Shown: positions 39,362 through 46,957 of the stretch, piece by piece
Position numbering within the stretch: position 1 is the stretch's first letter
How the letters are laid out: every line of letters begins with the position of its first letter
Assembly (NCBI GenBank): GCA_949358305.1
Contig: OX442314.1
Coordinates: 40,866,581 to 40,930,580, forward strand
Reading direction: 5' to 3'
DNA length: 64,000 nucleotides
From: Strigamia acuminata
Lineage: Eukaryota > Arthropoda > Chilopoda > Geophilomorpha > Linotaeniidae
Translations under genes and position numbers: made by a program
Notes under the pieces: model-generated
Seen by the model: the letters and a program-made list of their open reading frames with translations, nothing else
What the model was told of the DNA's origin: nothing
The model's database searches: none

Positions 39362-40699
39362 TTATGCGTTGCTCAGATCCAAGGTCGGGACCGGGCTCTC
39401 CAAAATTGTGAACTTTGGGTTTCCTCTGTCTGGTCCAGACGCCATTCCTGGATTGATCTTGAGCCATACTTCTTCAATGTCATGGATTCGGTCGTAGACG
39501 TGTCTGACTGGAATCTGGTATGTTTCTGGACAGTCGTCGATGTGTCTTCGGGCTTTTACCAGTCTGGCTTGGAGAAGTGGGTCGGATCCACATTTGGCAT
39601 GGATCTCCAACCAGTCAAATGTTTCCTGGCACAGCACCGAATTATTCATCAATATAATGCGAGTGCTTGCGGAGAATTTGAGCAAAGGGTAGTAATATCG
39701 AATTTTTCCGTAGTTGTTATTATCGATTACTGGTCCTTTAGGTTTCTCATTTGCTTGATGCGTTTTGCTTTCGGCGATTGCTTTCGATATCTCCAGCAGT
39801 TCTAATCGGTGGCGAACGCGTTCTTCCTGCAACCTAGCGTCGGCTTGCACCAATCGTGGTGTTGGACACGCATCTGATTGCCATCCTGATGTGTAGCCAG
39901 AAGTTCGCTGATCCTTTTCTGGCGTAGATTTGGATGCACTCGTTGAACTCCGGTGACCTGATGCAATGGTGGCAGCCATTGGTGTGTACGTGGCTTCAGG
40001 TCTGGACGAAGGCGGCTGTGGTCCAGGCGTCCGTCCGGTTGCGAATACTGGCATATATGGGTTTGTGGCTGGTGGCACGAATGGCTTCAATCCTAATTCA
40101 ACTTCGGATTTTCTGGCTTGCCATTCACTACGCAAGCGTATGGCTCCCTGACTCGCTGTCTCGCCGCTTGCGAGGGCTTTTCTGACTAGGTCTGCTCGCA
40201 GCTCGGCGGGGTCGGGTAATATCGACATCCAATTCTGTATCATCTCCCTGGGAATTCCCATTGGCGACGACCATAGAAATGTTATTGCCATAAAGGCGTA
40301 TTCGTCTGTTGCCAATACTCCTGGATACAGAATCCTTTGTGGTGCGCGAGTCATTTTTCGTTTGAAGCGCTTCAGGAACCTTTCGTTTTGTTCGTTGAGT
40401 GGGGTTTTCCTGAACTCTTCTGCGTTCCGCTGCCAATCGAATATTCCCTCGTTTATTTGGTCGTTCTGGAAGACGTCCAAATGCGGTTTGAGCAGTTCTT
40501 GCGCTTCTTTTGCATATACTGAATATCTTTCGCATAATTTTCGGTAATCTTGATTAAATCCATCAACTGGCTGCATGGATATATTTCCTGAAAAATTAAC
40601 TTGCGGTACATCAGGGACTGGAATTGTTAAGTCCTCTTTCGGAAGTCGATAGCTTACGAGCTTTTTGTGTGGCATGATGTCGTTGTACCTGTCCTGCAT
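39362..40699 (-). CDS. Gypsy 2 ORF C, 445 aa, unknown function
   Basis: Begins at ATG 40699, inside the end of ORF B (89-nt overlap, +1 frame), and stops 47 bp before the 3' LTR. The N-terminal half is helical and charged (DYRKLCERYSVYAKEAQELL, FLKRFKRKMTRAPQRILYPG, ATDEYAFMAITFLWSSPMGI). The middle is Pro/Ser/Thr-rich (about residues 205-270). The C-terminal part is again helical (ARLQEERVRHRLELLEISKA) with CQETFDWLEIHAKCGSDPLL. No signal peptide, membrane segment, furin-like site or known enzyme motif, so not an envelope protein. A structural or RNA-binding role is a guess. Confidence 0.65.
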   Translation of the reverse strand: MQDRYNDIMPHKKLVSYRLPKEDLTIPVPDVPQVNFSGNISMQPVDGFNQDYRKLCERYSVYAKEAQELLKPHLDVFQNDQINEGIFDWQRNAEEFRKTPLNEQNERFLKRFKRKMTRAPQRILYPGVLATDEYAFMAITFLWSSPMGIPREMIQNWMSILPDPAELRADLVRKALASGETASQGAIRLRSEWQARKSEVELGLKPFVPPATNPYMPVFATGRTPGPQPPSSRPEATYTPMAATIASGHRSSTSASKSTPEKDQRTSGYTSGWQSDACPTPRLVQADARLQEERVRHRLELLEISKAIAESKTHQANEKPKGPVIDNNNYGKIRYYYPLLKFSASTRIILMNNSVLCQETFDWLEIHAKCGSDPLLQARLVKARRHIDDCPETYQIPVRHVYDRIHDIEEVWLKINPGMASGPDRGNPKFTILESPVPTLDLSNA

Positions 40700-41741
40700 T
40701 CTTGGTATTTTTAGAGGAGTTCCTCAAACTTTCCGGAATGCTTGCTTCTCTGTGTCTGGGCCGCAGAATCTTTCTGGGTTTGACAGCTCCCTTCTTCTCC
40801 AATGGTGGCGGAGGAGGAGGTGGCGGCGACTTCTCTTTTTCTGGGCGATTTTCGTTCGACCAGATTATTGGTGAATGCTTGCTATGGTTTGAACTTCGCG
40901 TAGAACCTGGCGGCGTCTTTGGTCCTTTCTGTGCTGATTCGAGATTGCTTTGAAGTTCTGCATCGCTTTGTCGTCCTTCAGTGGTCACCTGAACTGTTGT
41001 GGGCGTGATGTGAATGGTTCTATTCGGCCGCTGCTGCTGATAGCTGTGGCTTCTCTTCGTCACGACCTCAGATAAAATCTTCCAATCCTCCGGCGGAAGT
41101 TGGCGACTTGATTCAGGCGGCGTTGGATGATTCTGTGTTCCGACGTACGTCTCTCGATGCCTTGGTGGAGGTGATCGCTGATGATGCAAGTTCCATCGAT
41201 TTTGATGCTGGTCACGTCGACTTTGATGTTTTGATCTTGCGAGTCGACTTCGGAGATCTAGTCGTGTTCGCAAATCACTGTAGTCTTGATTGAGGATTTT
41301 CCTCTCAGGCTCATCTTCGTATGTCCGACGACGTTCTTCGTCGGCTCTTTTCTTGTCCCCAATTTCTTTGGACATGACGGGATCTGCGCTCGAAAATACA
41401 CCTGCCATATGGAGTTGGTGCATCTCTGTTTGCGTTTTTGCGAAGTATGGAGGGCGTGATCCAGGCCTAACTGACTGTGGAAACCGCTTCAACTTTTTCT
41501 CATACTCCGCTTTCGCTTTCAGGTATTTGGCGGCGACTTCGTGCATTGTTGATCGCAGCCTTTCTCGAATTTCCTCCAAAATGGCTTTCTTATCCGATCC
41601 ACGTTTAAAAAACCTTCTCCTGTCCCGGTCTTCTTGACTCGTGATCGGGTACTCTCGTGCTAATAACTCCGTCCACAACGGCGCGGGAACGTCGGCGCCC
41701 CATAACGCGATACGAGCTTCTTCGCGTTTGTTAACTGGCAT
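40611..41741 (-). CDS. Gypsy 2 ORF B, 376 aa, unknown function
   Basis: ATG 41741 lies within the end of ORF A: the shared ATGCCAGTTAA holds ORF B's start and ORF A's stop. Residues 1-130 are helical (KREEARIALWGADVPAPLWT, LAREYPITSQEDRDRRRFFK, EKKLKRFPQSVRPGSRPPYF). The rest is basic and low in complexity, rich in Arg, Ser, Gln and His, with a run of nine Pro (PPPPPPPPPL) and many RS/SR pairs, as in nucleic-acid-binding proteins. No membrane segment. It may be made by reinitiation after ORF A or by a +1 shift from it. Family not recognised. Confidence 0.65.
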   Translation of the reverse strand: MPVNKREEARIALWGADVPAPLWTELLAREYPITSQEDRDRRRFFKRGSDKKAILEEIRERLRSTMHEVAAKYLKAKAEYEKKLKRFPQSVRPGSRPPYFAKTQTEMHQLHMAGVFSSADPVMSKEIGDKKRADEERRRTYEDEPERKILNQDYSDLRTRLDLRSRLARSKHQSRRDQHQNRWNLHHQRSPPPRHRETYVGTQNHPTPPESSRQLPPEDWKILSEVVTKRSHSYQQQRPNRTIHITPTTVQVTTEGRQSDAELQSNLESAQKGPKTPPGSTRSSNHSKHSPIIWSNENRPEKEKSPPPPPPPPLEKKGAVKPRKILRPRHREASIPESLRNSSKNTKNAGQVQRHHATQKARKLSTSERGLNNSSP

Positions 41742-42146
41742 GCAAACACAGTCTTTTGTCGGTTCCCCATCGTCTTTCGATTGCTTTGGACCACCATTTT
41801 CTTACTCTCCATGGCCCATATTTCTCGAATGCAATTCTTAGTGCCTCCGGAATTCTGCCTCGTTGTATTGCCCAGTTGCAGAACCCGGCGTCGTAAATGT
41901 CCTCCCACGTGGCCATATACGAGAGAACCTGAATAAATTAATTATTCCATTAGACGGGAAACTCCCATATTCGACGGCAGCCATGTTGGTTTCGATTAAC
42001 AATTTTTTCGAAATTGCTTTTTGTTGACTTTGCAATTTTTTCTTTTTTAACTATTTTTTGTTAATCATAAATACCTTCATGGTCTCCTCGAATTCTTCTT
42101 CATCCTCGCTATCTTCGTCGGGGATGTAGGCGCGTTTGCGTGACAT
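41731..42146 (-). CDS. Gypsy 2 ORF A, 89 aa, spliced acidic/Trp-rich protein
   Basis: Exon 1 42146-42075 encodes MSRKRAYIPDEDSEDEEEFE and four more residues, ending ATGAAG|GTATTT. The intron is 42074-41929 (146 bp), acceptor TTATTCAG|GTTC. Exon 2 41928-41731 gives VLSYMATWEDIYDAGFCNWA, then FEKYGPWRVRKWWSKAIERR and the stop. Splice phases agree. The acidic N-terminus and the Trp-rich C-terminus suggest a small regulatory or adaptor protein. Splicing within a Gypsy element recalls how env is expressed in some families, but no env-like protein is encoded. Splicing is inferred, not observed. Confidence 0.5.
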
Positions 42147-42422
42147 AATTGGCGCTCGTTACTTTCGTCCGAAATTTCGATAAATTCCTAATTTCGACGA
42201 AGTTTGTTTGTTATTATATATTTATTGTGGCAATCCACTTCAGTTTAACTTACTATCCAGTGATAAATCCTATTTTCGTTGGTAAATCCGAGTTGTTTGT
42301 TTGACACGAACACTTGTGTGTTTTCACTTTGGCGATGAACGGAAAAGTGACGTTTTGTTTCTGTTCAGCCCCTATCCCATGACGTCATCCATATCCTGGA
42401 TTCCGAGTGACGCCATTTCTAT

Positions 42423-43958
42423 TTATAGATACTGGGGACTTCGGATTTTTGCTCGATCTCTTAAATTGTATTTAAGAGTCGGTTTTTCACTGGTTTCGTG
42501 TGGATTTTCCACTTTATCTTTTTTGCGCAATTTATTTCTAATTTTCCTTCTCACCCCTTCCTCCCTCCTTTTTAAAAATTCGTCCACTTGTTGACGGATT
42601 TCTACATTATTGACAGGTGGGAATGGAGTGGCTTGGACTTCACACTCTGATGTGGAATGCGCTCCATTGTTTTCTGCAGGCGCTGTCTCATCATTTGGAG
42701 GGGTCGCGACTTCGTCATAAAGTGTGTTGACAACTTCTGCATTTATGTCGCTTGCAGATTGATTTTCTTTCCATATTTCCTGGTTAAATTCAGGAAAATA
42801 TGGAGTCAATTCTGTCAAATGAATTGATCCAAAAATTTTGTTGTCTCTTAACCTTTTCAATTTTGCCGCGCCTCCTTGGTGAATTTGCATAATGACGTAC
42901 GGCCCTGTGCGTTTATCGGCTAATCCTGCCGAAATTCCATGTTGTGCACTTGATAATATGTGACTTTCTCGCCACACAAGATCATTGACTCGGAAATCTT
43001 GAAATTTTCCGTCCAATTTCTTGTTTTTTACTCTTTCTCGCAAATCGACGATGTGCGCCATCATGTGTTGATATGTGTCACCAATGATGCGCTCCAATTT
43101 TTGCACGTAAATGTGAGGATTTTGCGGGTCGATTTGCAACATATCATCCAATATTCTTGGGTCCCATGGCACTCGAAATTCGCGCCCGCAATTTAAATAT
43201 GCTGGCGAATAGCCTCTACCACGGGTGTCAGTGGTTCTGATACTGAATGCTATTTCGCGTAAATATTCATCCCATTTATTGTGAAGGTCAGAATAAATCG
43301 AAATAATATATTTTATGTCCCTGTTAACCCTTTCGACTGGGTTGGCTTGTGGATGATAAGGGGACGTGAATTTCGGCACAATTTTAAATTTTCGGCAAAA
43401 TTCCTTGTAGACTTTGGCTTTAAATTGTGGGCCATTGTCTGACAATAATTTGCGGGGAAATCCCCATCTCATTGATACATCGTAGATGCAATTAGCAATT
43501 TTTACCGCTGTTGGATTTGACATTGGATAAAAAATTGGCCATCTTGTTGCGACATCTACAATTACCAAGATGTATGTATTTCCGCGATCTGTTCTTGGTT
43601 TTGGGCCTGTGAGGTCGATACTGAGACACTCAAATGGTGCGTAAGGCCCAATTTCTGCGGATTCAATTTTTGGCTTAATGCGTGGCTTACATGCCTGGCA
43701 ACGTGGGCAGTGTTTAATAAAGCGTGCCACGTCTTTTTTTATTCCTGACCATGTATAAATTCGTCGCATTCGGTATAACGTGCGAGAAATTCCACAATGG
43801 CTTGCCAGCGGATGGCCGTGCATTAACCATAAGACTCTGTGACGTAAAGTCTTTGGTACTACTACTTTCATCGCTCTTCCATCATCACCTAATTCGTCGG
43901 AAAGGGTGGGTTGGAATCGAAGTAGTAATCCATCTTCCACAATATGTTGATTTGCCAC
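42423..43958 (-). CDS. Gypsy 2 integrase
   Basis: Zinc-binding HHCC domain (HGHPLASHCGISRTLYRMRR, then HCPRCQACK), then the catalytic core with Asp in LSIDLTGPKP, Asp in LLSDNGPQFK and Glu in ANPVERVNRD, the D,D-35-E pattern. A C-terminal DNA-binding region follows (GKFQDFRVNDLVWRESHILS), then an acidic and basic tail to residue 511. It starts here at an ATG only because two stops (TGA and TAA at about 43970 and 44053) cut it from the upstream pol sequence in the same frame. The polar tail after integrase has no chromodomain that I can see. Confidence 0.9.
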   Translation of the reverse strand: MANQHIVEDGLLLRFQPTLSDELGDDGRAMKVVVPKTLRHRVLWLMHGHPLASHCGISRTLYRMRRIYTWSGIKKDVARFIKHCPRCQACKPRIKPKIESAEIGPYAPFECLSIDLTGPKPRTDRGNTYILVIVDVATRWPIFYPMSNPTAVKIANCIYDVSMRWGFPRKLLSDNGPQFKAKVYKEFCRKFKIVPKFTSPYHPQANPVERVNRDIKYIISIYSDLHNKWDEYLREIAFSIRTTDTRGRGYSPAYLNCGREFRVPWDPRILDDMLQIDPQNPHIYVQKLERIIGDTYQHMMAHIVDLRERVKNKKLDGKFQDFRVNDLVWRESHILSSAQHGISAGLADKRTGPYVIMQIHQGGAAKLKRLRDNKIFGSIHLTELTPYFPEFNQEIWKENQSASDINAEVVNTLYDEVATPPNDETAPAENNGAHSTSECEVQATPFPPVNNVEIRQQVDEFLKRREEGVRRKIRNKLRKKDKVENPHETSEKPTLKYNLRDRAKIRSPQYL

Positions 43959-44051
43959 TTTTCAGAAAATCTGTTTTTCTATTGGCGTTCTAACTTGTGG
44001 TGGAAGTTCTTGTGACTCCAGAAAATGTCGCATTTGTTGACATTGTCTGTC

Positions 44052-44372
44052 TTAAATTTGATGGTTAATAAAGTCTTGTCGCAAAGGTGGAGCACAATCT
44101 AATTGTTCTGTTACTCTGGCGACAAATGCTTTCATCATTTTATTTTCTGTATTGGGCATATATTTCCAATCTTCTTCCTCTTGATCCTGCTCAAACTCCT
44201 CATCTTTGGTGTTGAGTGATTGGCACCAATATGTGATGAACTTTTCTTCTTTTTCTTCAGGAGTTGGTTCGCGATCTTGACGTGGAAGTTGGTTCCAGTT
44301 TGTGAATGACCATTGTCCATTTGCTGTTGGGCAGTATGACGTAATCTCGTCGTAGATTTCTGGTTCATCCAA
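44052..44372 (-). pseudogene. Gypsy 2 pol segment: end of RNase H and linker
   Basis: After a one-base shift near 44400, the pol frame goes on as YIKGPSNVVADALSRAPVDN, the classic end of Gypsy RNase H, followed by a Glu-rich linker (EPTPEEKEEKFITYWCQSLN) that leads to integrase. It ends in TAA at 44054-44052. The same frame runs on with one more stop to the integrase ORF, so pol is damaged at three places. Confidence 0.85.
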
Positions 44373-44400
44373 GTTATCTACTGGTGCTCGTGATAATGCG

Positions 44401-46318
44401 TCAGCTACGACGTTTGATGGCCCTTTGATGTAATTTGAAGTTGAAACTCATAAGTTCCATCTGCCATCTTGCCAAACGTCCGGCTGGTTCTTCTAGCATC
44501 ATTAACCACTTGACCGCTTGGTGGTCTGTCTGCACTGTGAAGTGTGTAAACTCTAAATATGGACGGAATTTCCGTAGTGCCCAGATTACGCCGAGACATT
44601 CTAAGTCCGTAGCGCTGTAATTTTTCTCAGCTTGCTGAAGGCTTCTGCTCGCGTAAACACACGGAACTTCTATCATTTGACCATCGACTAGCTGCTCCTG
44701 CATAAGTGCTGCTCCAAGCCCTTTTTGACTGGCATCCGTATGCACAATAAATGGCTTGTATAGGTTTGGCAGCTTTAGCGTATCTGAGTCGGTTAGTGCT
44801 GCTTTAATTTCGTCAAATGCTTTTTGATGAACTTCAGTCCACACAAATTCTGTTTCCTTTTTTAGCAGTGGGCGTAATGGCTCTGCAGTGGTTGCCAAAT
44901 TCTTTAGCAGTCGGTGAAAGAAATTCACCATTCCAAGGAATCTTTGTAAACTTTTGAGATCCGTTGGTGCTGGAAAGTCTTTGATTGCTGAGACTTTCTT
45001 TGGGTCCACACTGAGCCCATTAACTCCAAGCTTGTAGCCCAAAAAGGAAAGTTCTTTTCTGAAAAACTTCGATTTCTCTGGATTTACGTGTAATCCAGCA
45101 TTTTTCAATTTGGTCAAAACATTGTCAACATGCTGTATGTGTTCCTTGAATGTTTTTGAAACAATGACAATGTCATCCAAATATGCCCACGCATACATCC
45201 TGTATGCGTCTCCCAAAACTTTTTCGATCATTCTTTGGAATGTCGTGGGCGCATTGACCAGACCGAACGGCATCACGTTAAACATGAGACGTCCGATCGG
45301 ACTCCAAAAGGCTGTTTTAGGGCGGTCCTCTGGCCTTAATTCGATCTGCCAGTACCCTTTTGTTAAGTCTATTGTCGAGACCCAATTGAACTCGCCTAAT
45401 TCACGCAAAATTTCGTCAATTGTCGGCATTTGCGGTGGATCATATTTAGTGTGTTCATTTATCGGACGATAATCAATACAGAGACGAGGGTCCGATCCTT
45501 GCCTCATCACAAGGACTATCCTTGTTGCGTAATCGCCAATTGCATCTGACACATAGCCTTTTTCTTTCAAATCTGTGCACATTTGCTTTAAAATTTCACG
45601 TTTCTGGGGATTCCAGCTGTGAAATGGCACTCTTATTGGCTTATCTGTATCTAAGTCAATGCTATGTTGTGTCACGTGTGTTCTCCCTGGTACTTTTGTC
45701 AGAATCTTTTCATGTCTGCGTAGCACCTTTTCTAACTGTTTTGCTTCAGTTAATTCTAATTTTGCTTCATCAGTCAATGTTGCAATCGCATTTCCAACTT
45801 TTAGTCGAGCTTGGAATGTTTTATAATCTGTCCTTTTCACAAATGTCATAAATGATGATGCTGGCTGCTCTAATTTCTCTTCATAACGTTCCAGCACATC
45901 TTGCGCAATATAAGGTCTTGGCGCTGGCACATTTGCGATAAAATTCCATCCTCCTGTTATTGGATTTGGCTGAATATTTAATTTTTTCATAAAATCATTT
46001 CCAGCGAGAATGAAGGAATACTGATGTGGCAAAATTATGAAATGATGATTATTCACACCGTGGGACCACGTGAATGACAAATTAATGTGCCCAACAGGTG
46101 TTACATCTCCATCTGCAGTTGATACGACTGCTTTTGAGTCTCCTGGAATTATTTTCTTTTCCAATTCCATTTTCTTGATTAGAGGCATCGTGATGTAGCT
46201 CCGGTTGGCCCCTGAATCCAGCATAGTTACTATGGATCCTTTTTTCGTAATGATTCTCAGCGTCGTTAGACCATTCATGATTTCGTCGTTGGAAACCAAG
46301 ATGTCACTTCGCCGTAGA
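44401..46318 (-). pseudogene. Gypsy 2 protease, reverse transcriptase and RNase H
   Basis: Aspartic protease with IVTMLDSGANRSYI (46240-46200), RT with DPRLCIDYRPINEHT, WVSTIDLTKGYWQIEL, LMFNVMPFGLVNAPTTFQ and YLDDIVIVS (catalytic Asp-Asp), then the thumb/connection and RNase H with FIVHTDASQKGLGAALM, YASRSLQQAEKNYSATDLEC and VQTDHQAV. The frame is open from the N gap to 44401, where a one-base shift diverts it from the true RNase H end. The N run hides the junction between gag and protease, including any zinc knuckle. Confidence 0.93.
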
Positions 46319-46518
46319 NNNNNNNNNNNNNNNNNNNNNNNNNNNNNNNNNNNNNNNNNNNNNNNNNNNNNNNNNNNNNNNNNNNNNNNNNNNNNNNNNN
46401 NNNNNNNNNNNNNNNNNNNNNNNNNNNNNNNNNNNNNNNNNNNNNNNNNNNNNNNNNNNNNNNNNNNNNNNNNNNNNNNNNNNNNNNNNNNNNNNNNNNN
46501 NNNNNNNNNNNNNNNNNN
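46319..46518. other. Assembly gap (200 N)
   Basis: Exactly 200 N, probably a placeholder of unknown true length. It falls between the acidic gag tail and the protease of Gypsy 2. Confidence 0.98.
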
Positions 46519-46957
46519 GACGGTATTTTTCTTCGCCTGAGAACTGAGGTAATTCTTCAAACATCGCGTCCAATGTTACGAATTCACTCTTCATCGACAT
46601 TATTTCTTCGCTTAATGTCGGTGTTTCTTCAAAATCTTTTTTCACATTGCACCAAAAGACTGTAGCTGGCGACTCTGTCGGTTTTTCCATTTGTTCCAGC
46701 TCTGCTTTTACTTCTTTGGTGAAATATGATGCATCTATTTTTTGAATCTCTGTTTTAATTTCTTCCTTCACTTCCAACTTGCATTCTGGAGATTCCAGTT
46801 TATCGTCATTTGTTTTAACTTCTTCTGAAATTTCCATTTCTTTTGCTTGTGCCACTGTCTCTTCTTTCGCACCGGTTTCCGAGTTACACATGGGCGCGGG
46901 CTGCTCTTGGCTTTGAGAGTCCGCGCCTACATGTTTTTTTGAACCAATTCGGCGCAT
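46519..46957 (-). CDS. Gypsy 2 acidic segment between gag and protease (partial)
   Basis: Overlaps the gag ORF by 74 nt in the +1 frame. It begins MRRIGSKKHVGADSQSQEQP and becomes very Glu/Lys-rich (VKAELEQMEKPTESPA). The gag frame reads GGTTCAAAAAAACATG at the junction; with one A fewer the two frames fuse. It runs into the N gap, beyond which the protease is in the same orientation. Confidence 0.6.
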
